From positions 457,074-521,073 of the forward strand of contig JACEVL010000096.1 of assembly GCA_020284085.1 (NCBI GenBank): DNA of 64,000 bases, in the 5' to 3' direction. Position 1 is the stretch's first letter; each line of letters begins with the position of its first letter. A model generated the notes under the pieces. The model searched no databases and was not told the origin of the DNA. It saw only the letters and a list, made by a program, of their open reading frames with translations. Source of the DNA: Aporrectodea caliginosa. Its lineage: Eukaryota > Annelida > Clitellata > Crassiclitellata > Lumbricidae. Shown one piece after another: positions 21,881 through 35,300 of this stretch. A program made the translations under genes and the position numbers.

Positions 21881-22082
21881 GTATGTATGAGCACTTGTTA
21901 TAGCGCCCCTTCAAGATTTCTACTCACAGGCGCTCCCGACTACAGCGCGGACACTGAATCGGAGTTTCATTCCGAAGCGCATGAGCAATTGCGAGTGAGG
22001 GTCCCAACGCGGCGGTTTGAGGTGGATTCGAACCCGCAACCCTCCGGCTGCAAGGCACCGAACATACCCCTACTGTAACACC
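21871..22082 (-). repeat. tRNA-derived SINE, second copy
   Basis: Reverse orientation of the family at 5240. GGATTCGAACCCGCAACC at 22024 is the complement of the B box, and a short (GTAT)n tail lies at 21868-21890. Confidence 0.6.
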
Positions 22083-22140
22083 AGAGGTTCTTAACCTTTT
22101 TTGGCTCACGACACACCTAAACTTGCCAATAAATTTGGCG
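22083..22140 (+). mobile_element. hAT-like terminal fragment
   Basis: CAGAGGTTCTTAACCTTTTT plus the following GCTCACGACACACC resembles Charlie/Tip100-type hAT ends. No matching second end was located. Confidence 0.35.
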
Positions 22141-22340
22141 ACTCACCATGCAATAATAATATGTGAATATCGTTAAAATAAAAATGTTAAAGTTAAACCA
22201 ATTCATTTATTTAAAATTTTTAAATGTTAACATTTTTAAAGAATGATAATGTTGACACTGAATGCTTTCTAGTTTCTAATGATTCTAAAATTCTTATTCT
22301 ACTGATCTAATTCTTCGATTTTACGTCGTTCCTACGACTC

Positions 22341-24666
22341 TAGCTGTGTCTTAGGTCTTAGTAGGCCTAACAGTTAATGGGATTTTTGCTCCTGGATATT
22401 TCTTTATATATAGTCTCTACAGAAGCTGACAACAGCAATAAGACAAAGTGGACTAAAGAGGTATTTTCATTATCCTTGTTCGCTCTAACTTCCCAAATTA
22501 CTGGCGTTTCTGGTAAAGCAGCTCACATTTTGAATGAATTTCAGATTTGTTCGTCTTGTTTTTAGATGACAGTGTTAAATTGATGTGCTCGCGGAACAGA
22601 ATAACCTATAGGCCTATAAAAATATCCTAAAGTTATTTTTGCGAAACGTTTTCAGTTATAAAATAGATTTCGGCAATAGGTCCCTATGGTGGAAATTCAA
22701 ATCGAGATCGGGTTTTCGACGATGCTCTACGGTCCAAAATTACCCACTTTAATTGTAATCGTAAACTCCAAACTTCTGAAGTGCCACTCAAAAGCCAAGC
22801 ACAGGACACCAGCTTATTCACGAGCGCTGCGCCGAGTCAGAGGAGTTGTCCAAAGGGTATGTAAGAAGGTGATCCGAGTCTGGTTGCCAGTGGGGGGCAG
22901 AGTAGTTGTTAGGTGTGTCGTTTACGTCGAGAATTGGAAGGTGGAGGAACAGACGAGTCGGGGTATGAATTCTTGAAGAGGTGAGACTTCAGTTTTGCGT
23001 GGAAAGCCTTAGAAGTAATAGATAGCGAGGCATTCTGCAAATTTCATGGACCGCAACTGTAGGTCCTACATTAGAATAGAGGCCACGCCATTTGAGGTCC
23101 CCGTGGATGCCAATATCTGGTGGGGGGTCCATAGTGTAGTGGTAACATACTGGCGTGAAAAGGTCCACTCAGCCTATCATTCGCGAGATGGCGCGTTGGT
23201 AAAACGAGATGTAGGACGTGATGTAGCTTACTGGGTCAGTGAAGGATCTGAGCCGATTAACTCAGGCAAAAATGAACACATTGAGTCCATAAGGTCGCTA
23301 TAGAAACACAGACATTACACCAGGGCTGTCATAGGCCGGGATTTCTGGTTTTTGGTTTAAAAAAAACCGCAAATTTTGGTTTTATTTTTTTTACAAATTT
23401 CAAAATTATAGCCTAGCCTAAATGCCAAAAATGTCGTCTCTTCAACTCTCTTGGCAATAATTGTTGTAGGCCTATGGTCTTTGTTAACTTCGTTTTATGA
23501 CATTCTACGGTTCTACTATTCTAGTTAATTTCATTTATATGCATCTGATTGATTTGAACGGTAGGCCTATGCCATTTTTATGAGTTCCAGGTTTTATGCT
23601 CCGAAATAAGAAAATCTATAAAAAAACTTTTCATTTTGAAAATAGGGTGATGAAATGGATGATGAAATTTCTGGACAAGGCGCGAACTCCCACGATTTGT
23701 GGCGATTAGGGTCTGGCCGCTCTGGCGGAGCGTCGTAAGCTACCGGCCCCAGGCTCCAGCGGCAACGGGGCCTCCAAGAGCAAATTATCATCCTAGTATC
23801 CCACAAAATATGTTAGATTTAGAACTTAGCCTACTTAGAAAATGTGAAAATACGCAAGGTCCATCCTTTTGCGCTCATCGGTCCACAAATTTTTCATCAA
23901 TGAGAAATATGTTCAACATGTGCAATACTGATCGGAATTGCAAAAACGTAGCCTACGCTAACCAACCAGTTTTTGGAAATTTGGAGCATCACAATTTAAA
24001 AAATTCTACCTAACGTTCATCGATGTTGAATAATCATTTTTAATCAATCAATCAATTAATTTTCGTTTATTAGAAATAAGCTGACAAGTAGGCCTACGCA
24101 ACTTATGCATTGATAAACTATAAGGTCGTCTAATTATTGGATAGGCCTATAGGCCCTATATTTTCACAGTCTTCACTTCCACTAGTGTCAGTAGGCCTAT
24201 TCATAGCTTCAAGCCTTCAGGCCTAGTGAGTAACTTATTCTTTAAAATATTTCTTGAATAGGCCCCTACAAATTTTTTACTTTAAACTTGAGAAATTATT
24301 GCTTTCATTTGTTCTCAATTTTTAAAACGTATTTGGTATCAGAGAGCAGACTACAGATTATGTAGCCTACTTTCCAATCCGGGAAACAAAGATACCAAAC
24401 AGTTGTCCGATAATACAAAAGGGTGTGTTTGAAATTTAACTCTGGCGGCAGAATTACTGCTCCTTCTAAAATTCAGAATTATTTTTGTATTTTGATGTTC
24501 AGAATTTGTAAATCTATAGATCAGTGTCTCGCAAACTTTTTTTACTCCCGGCACACTGAGCAAAGCAAATTTTTATCGCGGCACACCAATTCAAATTTAT
24601 TAAAATTACAAAACCAACAGCAATAATTTCAGTTTGTCATATTTTAAGCTTGGCATTTTAGTCCAG
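22341..24666. repeat. Tandem segmental duplication, copy 1 (2.33 kb)
   Basis: Starts TAGCTGTGTCTTAGGTCTTA and ends GCATTTTAGTCCAG. The next copy begins immediately after. Identity appears near complete apart from scattered single-base differences. It carries a reversed LINE tail (22752-23040), a tRNA-like patch near 23118, and a hAT-like end near 24522. No host exon recognised. Confidence 0.85.
22752..23040 (-). mobile_element. LINE 3' end (GATTAC-tail family), copy 1
   Basis: The minus strand matches the LINE at 11665-12358 over CTTTCCACGCAAAACTGAAG-like and CGCAGCGCTCGTGAATAAGC segments, ending in TTTACGATTACAATTA. Confidence 0.6.
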
Positions 24667-25071
24667 TAGCTGTGTCTTAGGTCTTAGTAGGCCTAACAGT
24701 TAATGGGATTTTTGCTCCTGGATATTTCTTTATATATAGTCTCTACAGAAGCTGACAACAGCAATAAGACAAAGTGGACTAAAGAGGTATTTTCATTATC
24801 CTTGTTCGCTCTAACTTCCCAAATTACTGGCGTTTCTGGTAAAGCAGCTCACATTTTGAATGAATTTCAGATTTGTTCGTCTTGTTTTTAGATGACAGTG
24901 TTAAATTGATGTGCTCGCGGAACAGAATAACCTATATAACAATATCCTAAAGTTATTTTTGCGAAACGTTTTCAGTTATAAAATAGATTTCGGCAATAGG
25001 TCCCTATGGTGGAAATTCAAATCGAGATCGGGTTTTCGACGATGCTCTACGGTCCAAAATTACCCACTTTA

Positions 25072-25360
25072 ATTGTAATCGTAAACTCCAAACTTCTGAA
25101 GTGCCACTCAAAAGCCAAGCACAGGACACCAGCTTATTCACGAGCGCTGCGCCGAGTCAGAGGAGTTGTCCAAAGGGTATGTAAGAAGGTGATCCGAGTC
25201 TGGTTGCCAGTGGGGGGCAGAGTAGTTGTTAGGTGTGTCGTTTACGTCGAGAATTGGAAGGTGGAGGAACAGACGAGTCGGGGTATGAATTCTTGAAGAG
25301 GTGAGACTTCAGTTTTGCGTGGAAAGCCTTAGAAGTAATAGATAGCGAGGCATTCTGCAA
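25072..25360 (-). mobile_element. LINE 3' end (GATTAC-tail family), copy 2
   Basis: Duplicate of 22752-23040 carried by the tandem duplication. Confidence 0.6.
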
Positions 25361-26454
25361 ATTTCATGGACCGCAACTGTAGGTCCTACATTAGAATAGA
25401 GGCCACGCCATTTGAGGTCCCCGTGGATGCCAATATCTGGTGGGGGGGTCCATAGTGTAGTGGTAACATACTGGCGTGAAAAGGTCCACTCAGCCTATCA
25501 TTCGCGAGATGGCGCGTTGGTAAAACGAGATGTAGGACGTGATGTAGCTTACTGGGTCAGTGAAGGATCTGAGCCGATTAACTCAGGCAAAAATGAACAC
25601 AATGAGTCCATAAGGTCGCTATAGAAACACAGACATTACACCAGGGCTGTCATAGGCCGGGATTTCTGGTTTTTGGTTTAAAAAAAACCGCAAATTTTGG
25701 TTTTATTTTTTTTACAAATTTCAAAATTATAGCCTAGCCTAAATGCCAAAAATGTCGTCTCTTCAACTCTCTTGGCAATAATTGTTGTAGGCCTATGGTC
25801 TTTGTTAACTTCGTTTTATGACATTCTACGGTTCTACTATTCTAGTTAATTTCATTTATATGCATCTGATTGATTTGAACGGTAGGCCTATGCCATTTTT
25901 ATGAGTTCCAGGTTTTATGCTCCGAAATAAGGAAATCTATAAAAAAACTTTTCATTTTGAAAATAGGGTGATGAAATGGATGATGAAATTTCTGGACAAG
26001 GCGCGAACTCCCACGATTTGTGGCGATTAGGGTCTGGCCGCTCTGGCGGAGCGTCGTAAGCTACCGGCCCCAGGCTCCAGCGGCAACGGGGCCTCCAAGA
26101 GCAAATTATCATCCTAGTATCCCACAAAATATGTTAGATTTAGAACTTAGCCTACTTAGAAAATGTGAAAATACGCAAGGTCCATCCTTTTGCGCTCATC
26201 GGTCCACAAATTTTTCATCAATGAGAAATATGTTCAACATGTGCAATACTGATCGGAATTGCAAAAACGTAGCCTACGCTAACCAACCAGTTTTTGGAAA
26301 TTTGGAGCATCACAATTTAAAAAATTCTACCTAACGTTCATCGATGTTGAATAATCATTTTTAATCAATCAATCAATTAATTTTCGTTTATTAGAAATAA
26401 GCTGACAAGTAGGCCTACGCAACTTATGCATTGATAAACTATAAGGTCGTCTAA

Positions 26455-26834
26455 GGTCAGCCGAGCTGATGACGTGCTGTTCAACGCCATCATAAATGAT
26501 CCCGGGCATGTCTTACGCCGAATGTGCCAGGAGCGACCGATAAGTCGATATGACCTCCGACCTAGGCCCCACCCTTTAGTCATTCCAGCAAAGGACAGCA
26601 AGAACTTTCTACCGCGCATGCTGCACAAAAACACTTACTAGCTGCCCTGTGTGGTCTCACATCCCATATAGTGTATAACAATCCAACACATTAACAATAC
26701 ATATCCAGGACAGATATGAACAATATCCGTATCTATAACTTGTCTATGCTCTTTACTTATAACCATAAGTTACGCACTTTTGTCGCTGGCTGCGTCATGA
26801 CAGCCAGTTTTGAATAAACGAAAATACAATACAA
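26455..26834 (+). mobile_element. LINE 3' end inserted after the tandem duplication
   Basis: Flanked by TCTAA (26450-26454 and 26835-26839); copy 1 has a single TCTAA at the same site. The frame gives LFNAIINDPGHVLRRMCQER and YDLRPRPHPLVIPAK then NFLPRMLHKN and stop, the classic end of a LINE ORF2. It ends GAATAAACGAAAATACAATA. Confidence 0.8.
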
Positions 26835-27221
26835 TCTAATTATTGGATAGGCCTATATATTTTCACAGTCTTCACTTCCACTAGTGTCAGTAGGCCTATT
26901 CATAGCTTCAAGCCTTCAGGCCTAGTGAGTAACTTATTCTTAAAAATATTTCTTGAATAGGCCCCTGCAAATTTTTTACTTTAAACTTGAGAAATTATTG
27001 CTTTCATTTGTTCTCAATTTTTAAAACGTATTTGGTATCAGAGAGCAGACTACAGATTATGTAGCCTACTTTCGGATCCGGGAAACAAAGATACCAAACA
27101 GTTGTCCGATAATACAAAAGGGTGTGTTTGAAATTTAACTCTGGCGGCAGAATTACTGCTCCTTCTAAAATTCAGAATTATTTTTGTATTTTGATGTTCA
27201 GAATTTGTAAATCTATAGATC

Positions 27222-28178
27222 AGTGTCTCGCAAACTTTTTTTACTCCCGGCACACTGAGCAAAGCAAATTTTTATCGCGGCACACCAATTCAAATTTATT
27301 AAAATTACAAAACCAACAGCAATAATTTCAGTTTGTCATATTTTAAGCTTGTCATTTTAGTCCAGTAGGCGGCTAGGCCTAATAGCGAAACTAAAGCAGA
27401 TTTTTTATTGACTAATCATCCCTAGGCTAATGCGATTATTGAGCTTGTTTATCAGAGCATAATATTAACTCGAGACGCGGTTCGATAGTTTCGATAAACT
27501 GGATGGTTTGGTTATCTGTAAATTTCTCCCCTAGGTCTATATACTCAGTCTACCGTCTTTTCCATCTTTATTCAGTTCTTGCAAAGAATTTATCCATTTT
27601 TCGGCTAATAAGAAAATAACAAATTAAAAATAATATATCCACCTGATTTTATAGTTGATTATTAGTTCTATATTTGAGTAATACCGCCCCCCCCTAATAA
27701 ATTAAAAGGTAGAAGAACGTCAGTCACAGTTAGCCTATGGTGGTATCTCCGTAATAATGACGTCAAGAGGAGACGTGAACACATAAAGAACAGAATAGAT
27801 TAACGTCACTAAAAAAAAGAGCTGTAATATGCCAAAACTAATCTTTGTCGGCGGCAACGCCTATGTTGTCATAGAGCTGCCGTTAAACTGTGGACACACA
27901 CACACACGTCACTAGAGTGTTTTTCTTTTGATCACATGAGTGACATGACATCGAATAACCAAAGATTTTAGAGTCTAAAATCTTTGGAATAACTGTGAAT
28001 GAGAAACTATTCAAGGAAAACATTAAAAAGCCGAAAATTGTATTTACGAATTAATTTCTTATAAAGTCAATTAAAGAGACTAGCGAATTTTAGGTTTCTC
28101 TCGCGGCACACCTGAAATCTCGCACAGCACACTAGGCCTAGGCCTAGTGTGCCGCGGCATACAGTTTGCGACACACTC
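27222..28178 (+). mobile_element. Putative hAT-like element with degenerate ends
   Basis: Left end CAGTGTCTCGCAAACTTTTT plus CCCGGCACAC; right end (reversed) GTGTGTCGCAAACTG plus GCCGCGGCACAC. No 8-bp target duplication is visible, so the boundaries are uncertain. The left end also occurs alone at 24522 in duplication copy 1. Confidence 0.4.
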
Positions 28179-28208
28179 TTACAATTTTTATTAATAAATT
28201 ATTATATT

Positions 28209-28430
28209 TCAGGAAGGTTGTTGTCTTTGTTGAAAGTTGCAACTTTGCATTTTGTGCATTGCTGAGCAAAATTCTGAGAATTTTTCCGTACTCTTATTTT
28301 TTCTGGACACTGCATTGTCCAGAATGACCCTCCTCCGTTTTCTGTACACTGGCTGCAATTTCTGGACGATCCAGACAAAATCTGGACGGTTGGCAACCCT
28401 ATTTGAAAAAAGTTTGGTTTTTTGCACCCC
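28209..28430. mobile_element. Palindromic hAT-like fragment
   Basis: Contains the short palindrome TCTGGACACTGCATTGTCCAGA-like and ends GGACGGTTGGCAACCCTATT, a hAT end type (GGGTTGCCAACCGTCC when reversed). Boundaries uncertain. Confidence 0.35.
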
Positions 28431-28538
28431 TGCATTAAACGTACATTAAATTATATTATGTTTCGTCTTCTGCACGTTAGTCATTTATTTTGTTCAGCGC
28501 TATATAATATTATAATAGAAGGAAGATGGTATTACGGA

Positions 28539-28962
28539 CAGTGTGACCACTGCTTGGGATTTTCCCCAAGATCTTGGGAGTTTTGGGTCGACTTGGGATC
28601 TTGGGAATTTGCATAGCAATCTTGGGATTTTTTCTAAGGTCTTCAAACTAGTTTTTACTGTACTTTGGCAACGAATAAGATTTTAAAAACCTCGCTCAGA
28701 AAGACGTTTATTATTAATGTTCAACTTACTTGTAAACATCGTAATTTGCTAATTCAATGTTATGCTCCGTTTTTCTTCTTTGCCAGTTCTTAGCTAGGGA
28801 TTTTTGTGAATAATTGTGATTGTTAAAACGCATTTCATAAGCCTATTTCAGCCCAACTTTTTTCTCTTAAGTAACTTGGGATTTTTTGCTACACTTTTGA
28901 CCAATCTTGGGATTTTTCTGGCAAGAGCTTGGGATTTCAGAAAATGGACAGTGGTCGCACTG
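28539..28962. mobile_element. hAT MITE with 8-bp target duplication
   Basis: The ends CAGTGTGACCACTGCTTGGG and, reversed, CAGTGCGACCACTGTCC are flanked by ATTACGGA (28531-28538) and ATTACGGT (28963-28970), 7 of 8 identical. The core repeats CTTGGGATTTT several times. It sits about 190 bp upstream of the gene B start. Confidence 0.75.
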
Positions 28963-29152
28963 ATTACGGTTATTAATATTCAAAAGGCATATTCAAGGGG
29001 TACGAATGAGACGAGGCGCTTATTTTAAAATTGAAAAAAATTCGAAACGCTGTACTGAAAGATCTCTGCCATGGCTTTAGGTTGTTGTTGAAGTTTTTCG
29101 GCATTTTCTTGTCTTATAGTAATGTGCTACAACTTAAGACACTAGAAGTTCA

Positions 29153-29322
29153 ATGGAGTGGGAAGTAATTGCGCCTGCATTTGCATGTATAATCTTTACG
29201 GTCTTTGTGGCTGTAATGATAGGCCTGCTACTGAGCTGCTTAAAAAAAAAATTTAAATACCTGCCTCCAAAATGTGAAGGGTTCGCGGCCCCAGGATGGA
29301 ATCGAGTTGCTGAAATGTTCGA
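29153..29322 (+). CDS. Gene B exon 1 (anchor and [12 protein letters not shown])
   Basis: Encodes [28 protein letters not shown], a Lys-rich stop-transfer KKKFKY, then [20 protein letters not shown]. Hydrophobic helix then Lys cluster predicts the N-terminus inside or in the lumen edge; topology not determinable here. Donor GTGAGT, phase 2. Confidence 0.8.
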
Positions 29323-32300
29323 GTGAGTATTCAGTAAACATTCAGGTAAATCTGCGTTTTAGCGTATTTATTCTTGTATTTCCCACTGAGAATAGCGAAT
29401 TTTATTATTATGGATGGTCAACTCCATACATAGGCGCAATCAGCCTATGGGACCTGTGGGACGCGTCCCCCAACTTTTGAAAATTGTGAGGTAAACAAGA
29501 GGCTAAAATGCACTCCATTTGGTATCAAATGCTCAAAATTGCGATGTGGGAGCGTCGTAAGCTCCCCATACCCCTAGTCGTTACGGGGCTTCTTGCCTTC
29601 CGCAATCACGGCTGTGCGCCTTCCGCCTTCGCAGTTCCTCCACTCGGACGTCCTAGTTATCTAGTAGGTCCCTCCCCGAACAAATCGCTGGCCCTGCTGC
29701 CGATAAAATAAAGGGTCAGGCTAAAGCCGCTCAAGTCTATCAGGATTCAGTGCAGAATGTTGCTGTATAATTTCACTCTAAAACTTTACTTATCTCGCTT
29801 TTTGAAAAATTCGACTAAGGCTCGCAGTAGAAGCCTAGGAGGACATTTAAATTTTTAATGCTGCGACTGCAAGTAGTGTTCTTTTAAAACCTAAAATCTC
29901 AGTTTATTCATATAATAAAGTCATATTTTTTCACAGATCTAGATGGCTTTAGGTACTTTTATATATCGAAATCATCAGTGAAAAATTTTATATAAATCGA
30001 AATCATCAGTGAAAAATTTGAGGTAAATTAGAGCCCAAAATGTACTCCATTTGGTATCAAATGCTCAAAATTGCGTCGCCCGATGAGGGAGCTTTTTTAC
30101 CCCAGAAAATGCCAGTTATCCATCCAGGCAATAAGCTGCTTGCTATAATATACTGTAGCACAAAACCGACCAAACATGGATAAAAATGGGACTATGTTCA
30201 CACATTTCTTCGCTTTGAATGTCAGGTTACCAGCTCAACTAAGATTATTACGAAAGCATGAATAATTGAACATGTATGAAAGCACGTTTGATAGCATATA
30301 ATTGCAGCATTAAGTGAAAGTGAATGACAAATGGCCTACAATTGACCCAGTTGATAAAACAATAGAACAAGCAAGTTTCTGCTTAATGGGAAATGGATTA
30401 TGTGGATTCTAGTGTAAAGCAATGGCAAACTGGGATTAAAACTGTTTAATTAGTTAAGTTTAACCTCATTATATCTTGATTTCATACTGATTACATGTAT
30501 ATGAGTCTCAAAGGTAGCATTATGAGACTAGTCTGCTCCAAATGTTTGTGCTTCGAACAGGAAACATGCCGAGGGTTGGCAAAACAGAGGAGGTGGGTTT
30601 GTGGTGTACCATAAGGGCCAGCTGGTTGTGGAATTTGTTGGCGGATATGCTGATTATGAGGCTGAGTTGCCTTGGGACAAAACCACCCTGTCTTGTCTCT
30701 ATGGGTGCACCAAAGGCATTGGAGCTATTGTAATTGGAATGTTGGTTGACCGGTAAGTTGACTGTTGACCTTTTGGTTGTAATTGTAATAAAAATTTTTA
30801 TAAAGCACCACTCAGACAGGTCAGTGGTGCTCTTGACCCTGGCCATTGTCATCACTGACAAACAGGAAAGTTCAGGCACTTGCCACTTGCGGAATTGAAG
30901 GGAGAGAGACAAAGAGCTCTAGTCCGCAGGTCCTCGGGAAGACGATTCCAGCTGTACGGGCCAACAGAAGCAAAACTCCTGGACTGGGCCGTAGCGGTGT
31001 GAATACGTGGAACCACCAGGAGGCTATGGGCATCTGACCAAAGGGAAACCTGGCCAGGCGGAGAGATCAGAGTGCACAAAGACGTTAAATAGGTCGGACC
31101 AGAGCCGACATCCTCTTCAGTGAAGTTAGCCTGTTTGCATCTTTTGGAATTCCTTTATTATGGTGGAGTAATTATGATTGAACTTAACCGATTTACGGTG
31201 AGCGGCCGGCCAAAAATGACGTCACGTCCAGAGGGGAGGGGTCAGACTTGTGTGATTAGCCATAAATGTAGAGATGTGAGAGAAGCGAGGAAGGCGACCT
31301 ATAAGTCTGGCAGCGGCATTCAGTACGGACTGCAGAGGAGATAGACGAACCTTGGGTAAGCCAACAAGAAGAGAATTGCAATAGTCAATTCTAGAACAGA
31401 CGAAAGCGTGGACAATTGAGGTGAAGGTAGAGGATGAAACAGATCTGCGAATAGCCCTGAGACGCCTAAGTTGAAAGTAAGAAGAGCGGGTAAGCTTGGA
31501 TATGTGTTCAGTGAAGGTTAGAGAGCTCTCTAGGGTGGCACCCAAGTCACGGACACTTGATGAGAATGTGAAATGGAAACTTTTCAGAGAGTAACGTATG
31601 GTCGAGTTCCAGGAGTTGTTGTAATGTGCCAAACCAAATGAGTTGGGTTTGGAGGATTTAAAGAAAGGCGATTAGAGGACATCCACAGATGGAGATCTTG
31701 GGAAAGAGCATCTAGCAAGACTAGCAAGGAGTTGAGCAGAAGGCGGTCCATGGACATACGCCTGGACATCATCGGCAAAAAGATGGCCGATAGCCGAATG
31801 ATTTGGGAAAAGGGAAGGAATACCAGCCGTGTATAAAATGAATAAGAGGGGCCTAGGACAGAACCCTGAGGAACACCCAATTTAACACGGACCTACTAAA
31901 CTGTGACAAGGGGTGGGGTCAATTTTGTGCCTAAATAGCGGGACGTCATTTTTGGACGGCCCTGACCTCTTGTTCATTAATTCAGTTGTGACCTCTATTT
32001 ATCACCTTTCACTATGTCTACACATAAGCACTATAAGCCAAGCTTTCGTGGAAGAGAGCAGTTTTGACGTGTTGACTAAACGTATGTGTAGCATCCCTTC
32101 ACTGCTTAACCCGAAACAGACTCGCTGTTTGTTTTGAACACACATTGACTGTTGACAACAGTGTTGTGGTTCTCAGTGGTTGGCAATTCAGTGTCGAATA
32201 TAGGGCCTTCATCTAGATTACACGGATCTTCTCATGACTATGCACTGCAATCACCTCTTATGAATATCTGATATCATGTGATTACACTGCATTATATCTT

Positions 32301-35300
32301 TTATCAATGCTTTACATAATATGATTTCATGAAATATATATTTAGTATTTACATTACAGGCTAAAAAGAAACTAGCAAGGACGTCTTTTTAGAATTATTA
32401 TAGAAAGTCATATAAAATGTTCAGCTACGGTACATTGTGCCTGTTGTCTTAAGCAACATTAAGTTGTGATGTATTTAATCTTGTCGTCTGTGTTTAGTGG
32501 TCTGCTGGATTATTCTTCCCCAGTTGCAAAGTACTGGCCAGAGTTTGCATCAAATGGGAAAGAGTCAATAACTGTTGAACAACTTCTTAGCCATCAGGTA
32601 CGAAATTTTAGAAGCAAACTTTAGAGTGAGTGACTTTGGTGGTCATTCAGAAATGTAATGCATTCACGGAATGTCAAAGCTCTGCAATGTACTACCCGCT
32701 TCTGTGCATATTAAGTTGCTCCGTGTCATTTAGGTTTTGTCTTAAGATTTGTCTGTTTCTACTTGCTTACCGACCATAACCTAACTTACAATTTATGAGT
32801 TATTGGATTTCGATTGGGCTTCCCTGATGGATTGCATTTATGCAACGTTGCACATGTGTTATTATTTGAATCAGCCATCAATGATAGTTAATTATTATTA
32901 TTATTACAGCAGTTTTATATAGCAGCCCTTCAAGACAGTCTACTCAGGAGCGCTCCCAGTCCAACCCTGGTGCAACCCCAATTAATGGTGAACACTGTCG
33001 AAGTCAAAGCAATATTACATTGACAATGCACATTGCACAGGTGTCTAAGTTTCTTAGATTGTTACATGTAATAATTTGAATCCCAAAGTGTCATATGGCA
33101 GGTCTTCAAACTTTCTGACGCTGTGGACTGGTAATTGTTTTACCAGTCCACAGTTTTACCAGTTTGGACTGATGGTTTTCAACATCAGCTTACATATATG
33201 GCACATTTTATTACAATTACATTAGATTTCACAAGAATGCCACTTTTTTATTACAACAAAACTGTTGTTACTAACATTGCGTCTTTAAAACTATTCTGTT
33301 TAAATACTGTCATGTTCTCATTTATTTTATATTTTACAATACACAATGTAAATCATTACACTACTATTTGAAATTGGATAAAAACTGTGATTCTGGATAT
33401 CTTTCCACATTTCGGTAACCAGTCACATGTGGACCGGTACTGTACCGTGGACCACAGTTTGAGTAGCTTTGTCATATGAATGAATGAATATGGAGCATTA
33501 GCTGATTGGTTAGAGTGCTCGCCTTGTCTGGGTTCGAGCTTCTCCTAAGATAGTTACTATGTAGGGACCTTGAGCATGTTCTTTTCTCAGAATTGCTCAG
33601 CGACATCGATTGATCCTTGCTCAATGGGTATGGCACTTTATAAATGCACAATAATAATAACAATAATGATAATCATAAAAATAATAATGATGATCATACA
33701 AATTCAACAGTCAGCCCATACATAGTGTATCTTTTCATCTATAGCACCTTGTAACTATCCTTACCTTCATTGTACTTGGCTTATCGATATTACCTAGCTT
33801 CACATCAACTCATCTAAACTTATCTAATCCGCATAGTATTACACTAGAAGATCTGATCTTATAACCTGTGACATAAATTTTATCATACATGTACCTTGCG
33901 TCAGTTATGTTAGTCAGTGGAATAGATCTTACTTTTCAGATAATGGTCTCATGCTAGAGTGTTTTAATTTACCTAATGTATTACGTTGTAGTGTACTATG
34001 AGGTAATTTTTATAGTGGCTTGTCAAAGTATAATTTCTCTTGACTAGTCAGTTATACAAGGAATGTTAAAATGGTATAAGTTGGGAAGATTAATGTAAGA
34101 AGTTGCCAGTAAAAGAGTCAACATAAACTTTTGAGCAGGGAGAATGGTAACTTGTGTTAATACTTCACAAGGCAGTTGACAATCTGTTAAATTGTTGTGT
34201 TCCTGTTTGTGTTGGATTCAAGTGATCCTTCAACCTCAGGACCATACTTCTATAGAATCATGTAAACAAATTTGTTACCTTACCTGTAATATAATGTCAC
34301 AATACAGTTATTTATTTAGCACATTTCTCAAACCTCTCAGAAGTGCTTTATGTGGTGTTAAGCTTGTAGGATCTAAAGTCATTATGTGTATAAACTACTG
34401 GGTTCAAATGTAAATCTTGTATTTTCTAATAGATTTCTTGTTGGCTTTTACCATGTTAATGCATAATGCAGTGTTACTGCTCAAATGGGCAACTTGCAGA
34501 TAATGGGGCTATAAATATGTTTGTAGGCAAGCCCTATTGTTTTGGATGAGATCTACTCCCTCTTTGATATTATCAAAAATCCAAGCAAACTATCACATCT
34601 TTTGGCAGCTGCCCGACCTCACTGGAAGCCTGGTAAGAAAATATTGTGAATTAGTCATGAATAGAAATTTATATCTTATTCCTGGTCTGCTGTCATTTTA
34701 TAAGTTTATATATATATAATGCATGTATGGATGTATAATATTCAGGCCAACAGGGTCATTGCCTTTTGCATATACGTAGTGTATACTTAACTGGTAGGAT
34801 ATAATGGGCAATGGTTGGGCAAAATTTCTAATTCATAATTATACCATTTGATAGTGACTGTACCTATGTAAACCTTATAAATGACTTTTATTAGGAAGAA
34901 AGTATATGGTTATTTAAACCAGGTGATTTTCATTAGGAATAAATTGATTGATTTAAATCATGATTATATTTAAATCAATCGATGCTGTAAAGTAACAAGC
35001 CTGATAAATAATGTAATGTAATTAGCTATTTATATAGCATTGCTCACAGCCGTGGCCAGTCAGAGAGAGAGAGAGAGAGAGAGAGATTCCATGAAGGGAA
35101 GGGCATTAATAATGAAGCTAACTGTGAAGATTCCATATTTTATTTTTTTATAATTAATTCTGGTATAATGCATTAGGAAACAGTCTCTTACCTTATCTAA
35201 ATATGTCTTTGCTCAAGTCTTTAGACTTTGAGTGATTTTTCAATGGTTTGTTTTCCTTGCTTTTAAGGTTCAAAGTATGCTTTTCATAGCTTGACGCTGG

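Larger units (their letters stand above)
24667..27368. repeat. Tandem segmental duplication, copy 2 (with 380-bp insertion)
   Basis: Repeats 22341-24666 in direct orientation. It contains the extra LINE end at 26455-26834 and a few changes (for example near 24938 and 27073). Confidence 0.85.

Noticed and set aside
22686..22976. 96-codon frame repeated at 25006-25296
   Set aside because: It is the antisense of a LINE 3' tail carried by the tandem duplication.
27896..27908. Short CA run as a feature
   Set aside because: Too short to be informative.
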